Positions 9,125 to 18,479 of a stretch of DNA of 64,000 nucleotides are shown here, one piece after another (position 1 is the first letter of the stretch; every line of letters begins with the position of its first letter). The notes under the pieces were generated by a model. The model was not told the origin of the DNA and ran no database searches. It saw only the letters and a list, made by a program, of their open reading frames with translations. Origin of the DNA: a virus; the IMG/VR virus record IMGVR_UViG_3300009509_000001, positions 1 to 64,000 of that record, one strand, 5' to 3'. Made by a program: the position numbers and the translations under genes.

Positions 9125-10663
9125 TTAAACGGTGTAGAGGATGACGCCGAATCTTGCGATCTTGATGTCCTCCGATGGGGAGTTGAATCCCAATTTCAGG
9201 TAAACAGTGCCCTTCGACGTAATGGCGAACTGGTCGCCGATGTCGGCCTCCACTATAAGCGCGTTGCCGGCGGCGATTTCCGGGGTGGGCAGGGTGAACG
9301 AGGCGTCCCACGCGGACGGCATGGACTGGGCCACGGATGGATAGTCCTTGGCGATGTACGAAACGGCGAGTGCCGGTATGGCTCCGCCGACGCTCAGGCC
9401 GTAGACTTCCGCGATAACCGCGGCTTTCAGTGTGCCGGTGAAATACGGTAGAGAGATCCTGCCGAGCATGAAGGCGTCGCGCCCGGCCGGAAGGCTGAAA
9501 TAAGTGTAGAAGCCGTCGTTGGCTTCGATGGCGTTGTTCAGATTGACGTTCTGCGGTTCCAGGAACGTACCGATGGCTCCGTCGCTGATCGTGACGGTTC
9601 CGCTGCTCTCCTGCTTCTGCAGGTTGCCGGCGACTTCGACGGCAACTACGACCGGGCTGCGCAGAGCCTGGCGGCCGTTGAGAGACATGACGGCAAACCC
9701 CGTAGGCGGCTGGACGTCGTCATAGGTCCACGGTACCATGTTGGCCGTGAGTATGCCCTGGAGGGCGCTGAGAACGATTTCGCTCGGGGTGTCGCTTCGG
9801 GCTCCGCGGAGGACCGGTTCGCCAAAGCTGTACGGAATGGTGATGACGGCCTCGAGAGTCGTGTATGTGACGGCCGGTGACGTAACGTCGTCGCTCCACA
9901 GGTTGTCCACATTGTTGTAGATGCTGAGCGCCGTTTCCAGCAGAAGCACGCCGTCGCCGTAAATGCGGATGATGCCCGGGATGGTGGAAAATATGCGCTG
10001 CATGTCGGGATCGCTGGCAAGGTCGTAGCCCCACAGGGCCGTGAGCGGCTTCTCCATGTCGTCGAACTGAGTGTCGGATTCGGCGAGCCACGCCGCCGCC
10101 AGCGTATAGGACTGGTGGATATGGTTCGGAATGGCCGCCCGCTTGTCGAACATGACCATTACGCCGTTGCCCTGGTACTGGACGACCAGGACGTCGAGCT
10201 CCTGCTCGGACAACGTGAGTTCGCCGTCGTTCGTCATGGACAGACGGTAGGTACCCGGATCGGCACTTACGCCCAGAGCGGCGTCGGCCAGAGCCTGGCT
10301 TTCGAACGTTCCGGTCGTCCACACATAGGCGCTCGTGGCGTTCGGCTTCTCGGTAACGATGCCCAGCACATAGGCGGACTCGTTGAGCCGCAAGCTGCCG
10401 TCGGCCGCGTACGCCGACGCGAACTGGGAGAGTGCTTTCTTGACAGTTCCCGTCGAGGTTTCCAGATAGACCGTGTCACCGACGACCACGGTGGTGTCGA
10501 CGTTGTCGTAGAGTCCTACGAGGTTGCGGCCGGCCGTAATCTGATCCACCTGCTGCTTCAGCCAATCGGTCCTGGCGATCAGGTCAAAAACTGGCTTGTT
10601 CATGGCGGTATGCTCGGTCGAGTTCTCAAACTCGTATGTATCTACGTCTGGAATCCAAACCAT
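9125..10663 (-). CDS. Baseplate or fibre structural protein
   Basis: The 512-residue protein starts at an ATG preceded by AAGGAG. The N-terminus (MVWIPDVDTYEFENSTEH) leads into a helix (FDLIARTDWLKQQVDQI) and then a series of beta segments (VVVGDTVYLET, YVLGIVTEKP). The C-terminal half, ending in KIARFGVILYTV, is a beta-rich domain. It follows the baseplate genes and precedes the fibre paralogues, so it may link the two. No known family is recognised with certainty. Confidence 0.5.
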   Translation of the reverse strand: MVWIPDVDTYEFENSTEHTAMNKPVFDLIARTDWLKQQVDQITAGRNLVGLYDNVDTTVVVGDTVYLETSTGTVKKALSQFASAYAADGSLRLNESAYVLGIVTEKPNATSAYVWTTGTFESQALADAALGVSADPGTYRLSMTNDGELTLSEQELDVLVVQYQGNGVMVMFDKRAAIPNHIHQSYTLAAAWLAESDTQFDDMEKPLTALWGYDLASDPDMQRIFSTIPGIIRIYGDGVLLLETALSIYNNVDNLWSDDVTSPAVTYTTLEAVITIPYSFGEPVLRGARSDTPSEIVLSALQGILTANMVPWTYDDVQPPTGFAVMSLNGRQALRSPVVVAVEVAGNLQKQESSGTVTISDGAIGTFLEPQNVNLNNAIEANDGFYTYFSLPAGRDAFMLGRISLPYFTGTLKAAVIAEVYGLSVGGAIPALAVSYIAKDYPSVAQSMPSAWDASFTLPTPEIAAGNALIVEADIGDQFAITSKGTVYLKLGFNSPSEDIKIARFGVILYTV

Positions 10664-10674
10664 GACTCAACTCC

Positions 10675-11232
10675 TTATGGTGCTTCGAACTTGATGCTTG
10701 CCTTCACACCAAGTTGAATGTTGGCGACCTTCGTGATCGGCGCGAAGGTTCCGGAGTACTTGAGCGCCGCCGCGTTGTACACGATGTCCTGGGAGGCGTC
10801 GTTGATGTCCGGCATGTGTACGAGCGCCACGGTGAAGAACTGGCTGACTCCGTCCTGAACCGCCACGATGCCTTCGGCGACCGGATCGGAAACGCCGACC
10901 ACGCGCGCTTTGTTGCCCGCATACTCGAGCGCCGTGCTCAGATACTCGGGATCGAGCGTCAACGGAACGCGGACGTACCCTTGATCGCCGACATAGCCAG
11001 GATCTTCATAAGCCGCGTAATAGGCACGATCCCGTGTGGGCAGTATGGTCGGCTCGATCGGAGCCGAGTTCTTGAACTCGACGTACATGCCGTTCAGAAA
11101 TTTGTTCGTCGTGGCCATCATGGCCAAAAGGTCGTACCCCGTGTACAACGTCGTATTGAACATCCGCGCCCGCGGCGCGAGAAAACATCCGCCTACCACG
11201 GGAGCGACCGTAAATTCACATGAAGGAAGCAT
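10675..11232 (-). CDS. Probable baseplate or fibre accessory protein
   Basis: I use the ATG at 11232 (MLPSCEFTVAPVVGG), which follows GAGAGGTTGACG; a TTG two codons upstream is less likely. The 185-residue product has mixed alpha/beta composition with no recognised motif. It lies between the baseplate protein ending at 11243 and the 512-residue structural protein, with 10-12 base gaps on both sides, so co-expression with the baseplate is likely. Function not assigned. Confidence 0.45.
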   Translation of the reverse strand: MLPSCEFTVAPVVGGCFLAPRARMFNTTLYTGYDLLAMMATTNKFLNGMYVEFKNSAPIEPTILPTRDRAYYAAYEDPGYVGDQGYVRVPLTLDPEYLSTALEYAGNKARVVGVSDPVAEGIVAVQDGVSQFFTVALVHMPDINDASQDIVYNAAALKYSGTFAPITKVANIQLGVKASIKFEAP

Positions 11233-11242
11233 CGTCAACCTC

Positions 11243-12631
11243 TCAGTATAGTTTTTCGTTACCTATAACATAGTCTGTTATCGTTGTTATGTCCAGCTCA
11301 TCAGCCTCTCCCACGCTCAACGGTTCAGCCTCGTCGGTACTCGCGATCGGCGACGTTTCTTCGTCAGCGAAAGCGAACGCGTTGAGGATGTAGGTTGTGC
11401 TCGCAGGCAACACCGCATCCAGATAACGAAGAAGCTTTATGGCTTCCGGATCGGGCAGTATTGCCAGGTCCGCCGTTATGAATATGACGCTGCTTGCAAG
11501 AAAGTTTGATCTGACGAGTTCGAATGGGTTGACCGTGAACGGTGCGTGCTGGTCGCCGATTATGGCTTCCTGCAGGTCGATCCCTCTGGCTGCCGCCTCG
11601 AGATCGGCCGTGGCCCAAAAGTATTCCACATCACTCGGGTCTCCCCCTATCGGGAATTTGTAATCGGTGACTTCGAGTTCGGCGTTTTCGAAGGAAAGCG
11701 CCTTTCCGCTCGGAGTCTCGATGAATGCATTGCTGAGCACGAGCTGCGGGAAATCTCCTGGGTCGATCTCTTCGCGGCCTCGCATGATATTGAAAGTGTT
11801 GAACAACCGGTCGCCGGTCTGTACCTGGTCACCGACGGCCACTATGGCGTTGCCGATTCCAGGGCATGAATGCAGCGTGTCGCCGACGGCCACCCAGGTG
11901 CGGTCGCCCTCGTCCCAGACTACGGTCACTTCGCCGTCGCCGTTCGCCACGTCGGTGTCGAGCAACGCACCCACGAACAAAGCCGTTCTGTAGGCCGTGC
12001 CACCCTCCTGGAGCAGATCGTAGATGGCGTTTAGTATGCGGCGGTAATACCGCGTTGACGGCGTGAGCATGCGGATCACGCGGCCGTAGTAGTCGGTCAA
12101 ATAGTTCGCGTCGTCCTCGGTGTGGACGAACCAGAGATCCACCAGTTTTATCTGGTTGTCGTTCTCGACCACGAGATGCTGCCGGAACGACTCCTCGAAC
12201 GGGTCGATGTACAGCCTCAGTTCATCGCCGACGATGTCGAAATGCGCGCCGCGGCTAAGGGCCAGATTGGGCTCCACCGGGTTGTCGATTATGGCCAGAC
12301 ATTTGTCGGTCGGTGCAGCCGCCACCCATATGGACGGGTTCGTCGTAAGCTCGTCGAGCTTGTGCCCCTGGTCCATAAGGTACGATCCGAGCGTCACGTA
12401 TTTTCGAGTGAGCTCTAGCTGGCTGAATCCGCCGTACTTCAATGAACGCGTCTTCGATACCGGAACATCAAATCTGTTGAGGAACTCCGGCAACTGCGCG
12501 ACGTCGCCCTGCAGCCGCTCGAACATGAAGTTCGTGGCCGTGAGCAGCGCTTTGTACAGGTCAGGGTCCTTCCAGGTGTTGTTCCAGAAAGATCCGAACA
12601 TTTGTTTCAGATCGTTTCTGCTTGTAATCAT
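11243..12631 (-). CDS. Baseplate wedge-type protein
   Basis: The 462-residue protein starts MITSRNDLKQMFGSFWNNTW, with an N-terminal helical region (YKALLTATNFMFERLQGDVA) typical of baseplate proteins that pair with BaseplateJ-like partners. The remainder is beta-rich. Its ATG overlaps the TGA of the BaseplateJ-like gene, so synthesis of the two is coupled. A wedge role is inferred from position directly after gp6/J and from fold-like composition; I see no diagnostic signature. Confidence 0.5.
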   Translation of the reverse strand: MITSRNDLKQMFGSFWNNTWKDPDLYKALLTATNFMFERLQGDVAQLPEFLNRFDVPVSKTRSLKYGGFSQLELTRKYVTLGSYLMDQGHKLDELTTNPSIWVAAAPTDKCLAIIDNPVEPNLALSRGAHFDIVGDELRLYIDPFEESFRQHLVVENDNQIKLVDLWFVHTEDDANYLTDYYGRVIRMLTPSTRYYRRILNAIYDLLQEGGTAYRTALFVGALLDTDVANGDGEVTVVWDEGDRTWVAVGDTLHSCPGIGNAIVAVGDQVQTGDRLFNTFNIMRGREEIDPGDFPQLVLSNAFIETPSGKALSFENAELEVTDYKFPIGGDPSDVEYFWATADLEAAARGIDLQEAIIGDQHAPFTVNPFELVRSNFLASSVIFITADLAILPDPEAIKLLRYLDAVLPASTTYILNAFAFADEETSPIASTDEAEPLSVGEADELDITTITDYVIGNEKLY

Positions 12632-14223
12632 GCTTTATCCCTCAGGTCTACTTTAATGAAGTCGGCGATACAGTAGAACATCGTGTTGCGCTCCGTGACC
12701 CAGCTGTAATCGGACTCCGGTACGTTTATTCTCCCCGTGATGCTCCGAACGGTCTCCACTGTGCCGTCCGGTTGCTGGAAATCTGCCTGAAGGGTCACCG
12801 GGAACTTCACATTGAGATCCGAGTTGACGCCTTCGACCGCGTTGACGACCAGTGACGCATCCAGGCCGTCTATTCCTATCTCGGTGGCGTTGATTGCGCT
12901 GGCGATCGCCGTCTGCAATGCCGTTACGGTCGTCGCGGTGTCGCCCGACTCGCGCTCGACGGTTACCGTGATGCTCACGGCCGCCGGGTTCGGGGCACGC
13001 ACGAGAACGTCATGAGCCTCGTTGCGGATGTCGCGTCGGTTGATGTATTCCTGAAGCGTCTGCAGGCCGGGAAGTCCACTCACGACGATCTCGAACACAG
13101 CGTCCGTATCGGCAATGTCGTTGAAAGTGAACAGAACCTGAGCGGTCTGGTAAACGCTGTAACGGGCGGTGTCGCCGCTGAATACGTGCGGGCCGCCGTC
13201 CTCTTCGGAATACCCGTAGATGACGGTTGCTTCATGCTCGTCGGTGACGATGCTGCTGGACTCAGGATGCTTGATCGACTCGATCCGGTAAAACCCGAGA
13301 CCCTGCTCGGCCGTGATGAAAAGCTGCCACGGGCTCGTCGAGGTCGCCCGGCTGGCCAGGACCTGGATCGTGCGCTCGATCGGAGCATCGGCGGTGCGGC
13401 ACCATGTGTCCACCCTGCCGCCGGCACTGATGCCGAAGACGTTGTCGCGGTCGCGGATGCACTCGGGATCGTTGATGCCGAAGCTGGCCTGGCTGTAGAT
13501 TGTTACGGCGCCGAAGTCACGGAACAGCGCCTCGAGGTGGGAGTTGCCGCTCGGAACCTTGGCCGTCATTCCGTTCAGGGCCTGGTCGAGAATCTCCTCG
13601 GTCGAATCCGGTTCGCGGCCGCCGGCGATGCTCGTCGCGGTTTCGATCCGGGTAACCTGGCTTGGACGCGTAGCGCTCGTCACCTGGACGCCGCGCGTCA
13701 CCGACTCGCCGGTGTAGTTCACGGTGCGAACAGGAACCAGGAACACGTACTCGTCACCCAGCTGCGTGAGCTGACGGTAAACGGTATCCTCGGTGTCGAC
13801 GTACTCGTCGATGTTCGGGACGCCGACGTAAGTAAGGTCGTTCGTCACCGCGAGGCCGCCCGCACTGTACTGCGATCCGCCGGGCAGATAGATGTTGCCG
13901 GCCTGCTTGGTGTAGACCGCAATGTCGCCAGTCCCGTAAAGGCCCGTATTCTGCGACACTCTGAAATTCGATGCAAGCGACAGGATGAGATCCTGATCGG
14001 GCGACTCGGCGATGCTGGCCAGATAAAGCGACATGTTCTCGCGCAGGGCCTCGATGTCGGCATCGTCGGCGGCGGCGCGGACGGCTGCCGGACGGATGAC
14101 CATCTCATACAGCATGCTGCCGTGATCCCATTCGTAGTCGGGATATTGCGTGCGGTATGCTTCAATAAAGAGCGCTTCGTATTCCTGAAGCACGTCGGTA
14201 TCGAGGCTTGCGAAATCTGTCAT
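12628..14223 (-). CDS. BaseplateJ/gp6-like baseplate wedge protein
   Basis: The 531-residue protein shows the usual order of BaseplateJ proteins. An N-terminal helical region (residues 1-70) leads to a beta domain (QNTGLYGTGDIAVYTKQ, YLPGGSQY). The characteristic segment SIAGGREPDSTEEILDQAL follows at about residue 205, and corresponds to the G.d.EsDe..R..l region of J/gp6 proteins. The C-terminus includes PAAVSITVTVERE, as in the strand-rich J core. Family members form the wedge dimers that encircle the hub and trigger sheath contraction. The gene follows a gp25-like gene, the usual order in contractile systems. RBS AGGAGG. Confidence 0.75.
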   Translation of the reverse strand: MTDFASLDTDVLQEYEALFIEAYRTQYPDYEWDHGSMLYEMVIRPAAVRAAADDADIEALRENMSLYLASIAESPDQDLILSLASNFRVSQNTGLYGTGDIAVYTKQAGNIYLPGGSQYSAGGLAVTNDLTYVGVPNIDEYVDTEDTVYRQLTQLGDEYVFLVPVRTVNYTGESVTRGVQVTSATRPSQVTRIETATSIAGGREPDSTEEILDQALNGMTAKVPSGNSHLEALFRDFGAVTIYSQASFGINDPECIRDRDNVFGISAGGRVDTWCRTADAPIERTIQVLASRATSTSPWQLFITAEQGLGFYRIESIKHPESSSIVTDEHEATVIYGYSEEDGGPHVFSGDTARYSVYQTAQVLFTFNDIADTDAVFEIVVSGLPGLQTLQEYINRRDIRNEAHDVLVRAPNPAAVSITVTVERESGDTATTVTALQTAIASAINATEIGIDGLDASLVVNAVEGVNSDLNVKFPVTLQADFQQPDGTVETVRSITGRINVPESDYSWVTERNTMFYCIADFIKVDLRDKA

Positions 14224-14232
14224 GGTATCCTC

Positions 14233-14637
14233 CTATAATTCGAAACTGGTGTAAAGCGGCTGCCCGGCTCTGGTCACGACTTCGACCTCGACGGTGAGCG
14301 AATCCTCGTTGATCACGATATTCGCGAAATTTATGAACTCGAGAACCTCGTCGTCGGGTATGGAGCGGCCGACCTGGTCGCTCTGAATGATCTCTTTGAT
14401 GTCGGCGGCTGCCAGATTCAGCTCGTTCCTTATGAGCTCTTCACCCTGTGCCAGGTTCGACGATCCGACGTCGCTGGCTATGCCGGTCGATGGGAAGCGG
14501 GCCACGTCGTTGGTGCTGCTGAGCAGCATGGTGACGACCTTCTGGGCCAGCACGGAGCGCCCGGTGCATGTCCCGGTCAGTTTCAACGGCATGACGCGCA
14601 CGCCCTCGCTGGAATCAAGAAAACTGATGTCCTTCAA
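14233..14637 (-). CDS. gp25-like baseplate wedge protein (TTG start)
   Basis: The 134-residue protein matches the size and position of gp25/lysozyme-fold wedge proteins, immediately before the J/gp6 gene. The segment VLAQKVVTMLLSSTNDVARF followed by PSTGI resembles the conserved Q.i...l.T..Ge....P.yG core of that family. The later part, NELNLAAADIKEII, also fits. I chose the TTG at 14637 because AAGGAGGG lies seven bases upstream and no better start exists. The TTG overlaps the upstream TGA. Assignment rests on context plus weak similarity. Confidence 0.5.
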   Translation of the reverse strand: MKDISFLDSSEGVRVMPLKLTGTCTGRSVLAQKVVTMLLSSTNDVARFPSTGIASDVGSSNLAQGEELIRNELNLAAADIKEIIQSDQVGRSIPDDEVLEFINFANIVINEDSLTVEVEVVTRAGQPLYTSFEL

Positions 14638-15014
14638 AGCTCAACCCTCCTTATTCCGGCGAGCAGGAACCCGTCCGTGTCGTTGGGGTCTTTCGCATCG
14701 CCTTCATGCAGCGCCCGCTTCATGTAGAGCAGGTACCCTCGGCACATTTTCATCCGGTCGGCGGTGGCGCTGTAGTTGTCGCGTGCCAGCGACATGAGCA
14801 GATTTCCCTGACGGCTTGCCGCCTGGATCTCCCGCCGGTTGTTGTTGTACGCGGCGTCGGCCATGGCATCGTTGGTCTCGTTGATAACCTTGTCGACCTG
14901 ATCGATGCCGAGGGCGTCCGGCGGCCTGAAGCCGTGATCCGGCTCAGTGCCGGTCATGGACTCGACCCGCTTGTCGAACGTCTGTTTCAGGCTGTCGTAT
15001 ACTGGCTCAAGCAT
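14634..15014 (-). CDS. Small helical protein between sigma factor and baseplate genes
   Basis: The 126-residue protein is mostly helical and charged (LKQTFDKRVESM, NNRREIQAASRQGN, MKMCRGYLLYMKRAL). Its ATG at 15014 lies inside the end of the sigma-factor gene, so the two are translated in a coupled way. It has no recognised domain. It may be a baseplate part, but its coupling to the sigma gene leaves room for a regulatory partner such as an anti-sigma or appropriator protein; that is speculation. Confidence 0.4.
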   Translation of the reverse strand: MLEPVYDSLKQTFDKRVESMTGTEPDHGFRPPDALGIDQVDKVINETNDAMADAAYNNNRREIQAASRQGNLLMSLARDNYSATADRMKMCRGYLLYMKRALHEGDAKDPNDTDGFLLAGIRRVEL

Positions 15015-15771
15015 TCAATTCCTGCCCTTCTTCGATCTTGGCGACGATCTTGTTGATGCGCTTGCTCACGGCCGGCGCGCTTATCTTCAGTCGTTGTGCG
15101 ATCTCGGCCTTCGGTATCTTCTCGACACCGCCGTAACCGGTACTCCACTCGTAAACCTTCTTGTCGATGGGATCGAGCTCTTCGTAAACATAATCCAGCC
15201 ACATGTCCTTGAGCTCACGGCCCTGCGACATCGGATCGCCCTTCTCGCTTTCGGTCGACGATTCCGTACGGCTGTTGCCGTATCTGTTGATGCGGTCGAT
15301 CTGGCGTATGCTGAAACCGCTGAGATCGGCAAGCTCCCGGAGGTTGGGTTCGCGGTCGTACTCCGCTTTGAACTCGTCGGCCTTCCGCTGCAGGTGCTGC
15401 TTCTCGGCGTGGACGTTTTCCGGGATGTGCATGACGCTCATGCGTTCCTGCCGGACCTGGGTAAGCTTGTGCAGACTGTTGCTGATGTGGGTGCGGATTC
15501 CGGCACCCTTCTGAGGGTCGTAGTTCTCGGCGGCCCGCAGCGCTATGAGCTGTGCCTGGGTTCGGTACTCATCCGGGTCCTTGCCGCCGAAGTTCTGCAG
15601 GGCCTTGTCGATCTCCGGCTGAAGCGCATTGAGGAACGGTTCGGCATTCTGCGGCGTCGGGGCACTCCGCCAGGTTTCGTAATAGTTGTCGACGTCGGTC
15701 TTGCTCGCAGGCGTCGGGCCGGCGGCCTTCACGTTGTCATTAGTTGCCCAGGGGCTGTTAGTCTTGTTCAT
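15007..15771 (-). CDS. Sigma-70-family RNA polymerase sigma factor
   Basis: The 254-residue protein carries the three core sigma regions. Region 2 (about 45-120) contains ENYDPQKGAGIRTHISNSL, matching the FDP..G..F.TYA core, and ends in MHIPENV, like the IRIP segment. Region 3 (about 120-165) has YDREPNLRELADLSGFS. Region 4 (about 190-250) has LDPIDKKVYEWS and a helix-turn-helix, KAEIAQRLKISAPAVSKRI. Region 1.1 is absent. The aromatic WW pair used for promoter melting in bacterial housekeeping sigmas is replaced by Asn-Ser, so promoter choice is probably different. It overlaps the hub gene before it (ATG/TGA), inside the baseplate operon. Sigma identity is strong; pairing with the phage polymerase is inferred. 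Confidence 0.85.
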   Translation of the reverse strand: MNKTNSPWATNDNVKAAGPTPASKTDVDNYYETWRSAPTPQNAEPFLNALQPEIDKALQNFGGKDPDEYRTQAQLIALRAAENYDPQKGAGIRTHISNSLHKLTQVRQERMSVMHIPENVHAEKQHLQRKADEFKAEYDREPNLRELADLSGFSIRQIDRINRYGNSRTESSTESEKGDPMSQGRELKDMWLDYVYEELDPIDKKVYEWSTGYGGVEKIPKAEIAQRLKISAPAVSKRINKIVAKIEEGQELNA

Positions 15772-17372
15772 TTATTCGTGGCCTCCTTGACCTTTGTCAG
15801 GTATGCATCCGGGTCGCCGCCAATATCCTTCTGCTCGGATCTGCTCATGACCCTGCCGCTTCGATCGATGATCGCGGCAAGCTTGTCCTTGACCGGGTCC
15901 TTGTCTATCGTATAAAGCGGATGCTTGTCCAGACCATAGGTGTCGTTCGTCGCTTCCGACCGTATGTGGGTGGTCGTAAGCTCGAGCGACGCGCTGCTGC
16001 CGCCGGCCGTGCTCGATGCCTTGAAGACGCCTCCGGCCAAAAAGCCGTAAAGCACCTCGTCGTCACCGGTTCCGACATGCGGCTGCTCTATCTTCATAAG
16101 ATAGCCCAACGCGTCCAAAAACTCAAGGCGATACCACGGCAGCTTGATGGTCAGGCTCACGCCTGAGTTCTTGACTTCGCTGAAGAACGCGCGGGCCAAC
16201 GCTTTGGCGACGGTTTCCGCCACCTCGATGTTCTTCTGCGCCTGGTCCGTCTTCAGCTTGGCCTTCTTGCTGTTCTTCAGAACGTCCGTGGTCGGTTCTT
16301 CGGCCGCGTCGGCGTTGTTCAGTTTATCCAGGAACGGGTTCAGCCAGTCCGGGATCGACACGACCTTGGAAATACCGGCATCCGGCATAGCCGACGTGTC
16401 CGGGTAGGACTGGAACTGCGGAACGCCGGCCGGGCCGTACAGGGTCGGCACGAATATGGCGTCCACTATGTCCTGCTCGGCCGAAAGAGTCTGGTTGTTG
16501 GAAAGAGCTATGATGTCGCCCCGCTTGACGGTGGCCACGGCCTTCTTGGCCCAGGGGAACGCCGGGATCGGGTCCACCTGACCGCCTGTCGTCGGAACCA
16601 TGTTGAAGAACATGGTGCTTTTCAGCATGGCCGAGAGCGCCGTGTACGGGTCGCTCTCGAGGGCATATTTCTTCAACCGCTGCAGAAGGCGGGATTCCGG
16701 GTGACTACGGGAATCCAGATAGATCTCCTTGATGATCTGCGTTTCGCGCCCGCGCTCGTTTATGTGGGTCGTCACCACGTCCGTGCCGAACCGTTTGTTC
16801 GACAGATGCTGGGTGAGTATGCTCAAAGCGTTGACGATGAAGGGGACGACGCCGTTGACGAGCCGTGGATCCTTTTCATACACGCCGATGTTCACGAAAA
16901 AATTGTCGGTGTTTATCCGCTGCAACAGAGCGCTGCGGCCGAAGGCGTCGATGGTGGCTGCCGCCGCCCCGTTGCCTTCATAGGCCGTTCCCCAGTACCG
17001 ATAGCCCTGGACCGTAATCGTGCGGAGCGTGCTCACAGCGCTCAGGCAGTTAACGACCGTGCCCGTATAGGACCCGGACACGTTGTTGGCGGCCGTCCGG
17101 CTGACGGTCGAAACGAACCCGGTAAACACGACGAGACCGTCCGTCGCGCCGTCGATCTTGATCCTGACGACGACCGACGTGAATGCGGAGTCGAATTTCT
17201 TCGGCGAGTTGAAGCGTTTCTTGCCGAATGGGTCGATGCCCTGTGCAAGCACGAGCTCGGCGCTCGAAGGCTGGTTTACGGCCATGCGCACGCGGACGCT
17301 GGTAAGCGGGTACGACGTGCCGCCGATAGTCGCTTCCAGTTCATCTATGCGTACGCTATGCAGTTTAGTCAT
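15768..17372 (-). CDS. Baseplate hub protein (gp27/late-control-D-like)
   Basis: The 534-residue protein starts with a beta-barrel-like segment (IGGTSYPLTSVRVRM, QPSSAELVLAQG) typical of gp27/gpD hub proteins, which form the trimeric ring above the spike. A middle region with helices (LLQRLKKYALESDPYTALSA) and a C-terminal barrel with a basic, charged tail follow. It lies between tube-associated genes and the wedge genes, the usual place of a hub. It overlaps the sigma gene at the 3' end. Assignment from fold-like pattern and order, not from a full signature. Confidence 0.6.
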   Translation of the reverse strand: MTKLHSVRIDELEATIGGTSYPLTSVRVRMAVNQPSSAELVLAQGIDPFGKKRFNSPKKFDSAFTSVVVRIKIDGATDGLVVFTGFVSTVSRTAANNVSGSYTGTVVNCLSAVSTLRTITVQGYRYWGTAYEGNGAAAATIDAFGRSALLQRINTDNFFVNIGVYEKDPRLVNGVVPFIVNALSILTQHLSNKRFGTDVVTTHINERGRETQIIKEIYLDSRSHPESRLLQRLKKYALESDPYTALSAMLKSTMFFNMVPTTGGQVDPIPAFPWAKKAVATVKRGDIIALSNNQTLSAEQDIVDAIFVPTLYGPAGVPQFQSYPDTSAMPDAGISKVVSIPDWLNPFLDKLNNADAAEEPTTDVLKNSKKAKLKTDQAQKNIEVAETVAKALARAFFSEVKNSGVSLTIKLPWYRLEFLDALGYLMKIEQPHVGTGDDEVLYGFLAGGVFKASSTAGGSSASLELTTTHIRSEATNDTYGLDKHPLYTIDKDPVKDKLAAIIDRSGRVMSRSEQKDIGGDPDAYLTKVKEATNK

Positions 17373-18015
17373 TGGCTCGTTCCAGGGCGTTGAGTATGTG
17401 TGCGGCCAGACGTACCGTGACGATCGGCGATTCCTTGTAGGGTTCGAAGGTCGGCGTCCAGTCGGTAAGCCTGAGTGCGGTGACGGCGTTGAGCGTCGCC
17501 AGAATGTCGCGCACGGGCTGCCGTAGAAGATTCACGGTCCCATTGAACGATCCAGCCGGTGTTCCGATGAACCGGAAGCGTACGTTCTTGTACTCGAAAG
17601 TCTGCGTTCCGCCTGCAGGCCAGGCCACTTCGTACCCGGCGAACGTCAGGGTGTCCACCCCGTCGTAGCTGAAGGCTATGGACTGCCGCACCCAGTTGTA
17701 GGCCGGGAGCGTATCAAATACGGAGACGCTGACATTTCCAGGAACTCCTGAAAATATGGTAGTTGGATCGGCCACGGTCTCGGCCGGCCGATCATAGGTG
17801 TTGTTCGGGTCCAGTGCCGCGAGTTCGGTCGGCAGCGCCGCAAGACACAGCTGGCAAAGTTGATCGGCGCAGTACTGGGTATAGGCAGTCTCCCCCACCG
17901 GCGGCATGAGCGCCCGCACGATCCGATCGGGTTCATAGGAACGGTCGGAGTGCCTGTAGTAGAATTCGCCGGGAGTGGAGGCATCGGCAAGAAAGCCGTA
18001 CAGCTGGTTGATCAT
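17365..18015 (-). CDS. Baseplate-associated protein, family not recognised
   Basis: The 216-residue protein (MINQLYGFLADASTPGEFYY) has a Cys-containing helix (YCADQLCQLCLAAL) near residue 50. A beta-rich centre and a C-terminal helix (VTVRLAAHILNALERA) follow. It sits between a tube-like hub connector and the gp27-like hub, overlapping both, which suggests a part of the central hub. No function is assigned beyond this. Confidence 0.45.
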   Translation of the reverse strand: MINQLYGFLADASTPGEFYYRHSDRSYEPDRIVRALMPPVGETAYTQYCADQLCQLCLAALPTELAALDPNNTYDRPAETVADPTTIFSGVPGNVSVSVFDTLPAYNWVRQSIAFSYDGVDTLTFAGYEVAWPAGGTQTFEYKNVRFRFIGTPAGSFNGTVNLLRQPVRDILATLNAVTALRLTDWTPTFEPYKESPIVTVRLAAHILNALERAND

Positions 18016-18479
18016 TTGTACCTCCCGTGGATTATTAGCGTGTATATGAATATGTCCATGTTCGCGCCGTCACTGAGGGTGTACGGCTGCTGCTGGATTC
18101 CCACGAGAACGCCTTCGAACACGTTGTCGTCCCAGCTGATCTTGACTAGGCTGACCTTACCGTCGGTCCGCTTGGCCCCTGCATGGTTCTCCTTGTAAAG
18201 CGTTGCCAGCGACTTGCCACCGCCACCGGCGCACCTGTTTTCAGCCGGGATGCTAAGACCCTTTATCGTCATCGGCAGCATCTTTTGCCCAAAAGGCGTG
18301 ACCAATATCGTATCGTCGAACGTCTTGTCGATCTGCACGTCGGCAGCGCCCGAACCCGCCTGTGACAGCAGGTGGTAGTCATCCGACAGCGGCGCGCCGT
18401 CGACGACGACCGTTATCTTCGGGTTTCGTCCTATATCGCCTGTCGGCTCGGAAACTTTTGTTTTATCAAAGAATTTCAT
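18012..18479 (-). CDS. Tube-initiator/hub connector (CIS-tube or gp53-like)
   Basis: The 155-residue protein ends with the segment VSLVKISWDDNVFEGVLVG, then QQQPYTLSDG. This resembles the W...F.G.l..v...yTlF..dG core of the tube-adaptor (LysM-type, Afp7/gp53-like) proteins of contractile injection systems. The C-terminal LysM part of longer homologues appears missing. It lies directly after the tape measure gene, as expected for a hub connector. Moderate confidence from motif resemblance and order. Confidence 0.5.
   Translation of the reverse strand: MKFFDKTKVSEPTGDIGRNPKITVVVDGAPLSDDYHLLSQAGSGAADVQIDKTFDDTILVTPFGQKMLPMTIKGLSIPAENRCAGGGGKSLATLYKENHAGAKRTDGKVSLVKISWDDNVFEGVLVGIQQQPYTLSDGANMDIFIYTLIIHGRYK

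Noticed and set aside
13012-14238. A 408-codon open frame on the plus strand
   Set aside because: It is antisense to the BaseplateJ-like gene and lacks a plausible ribosome site or context.
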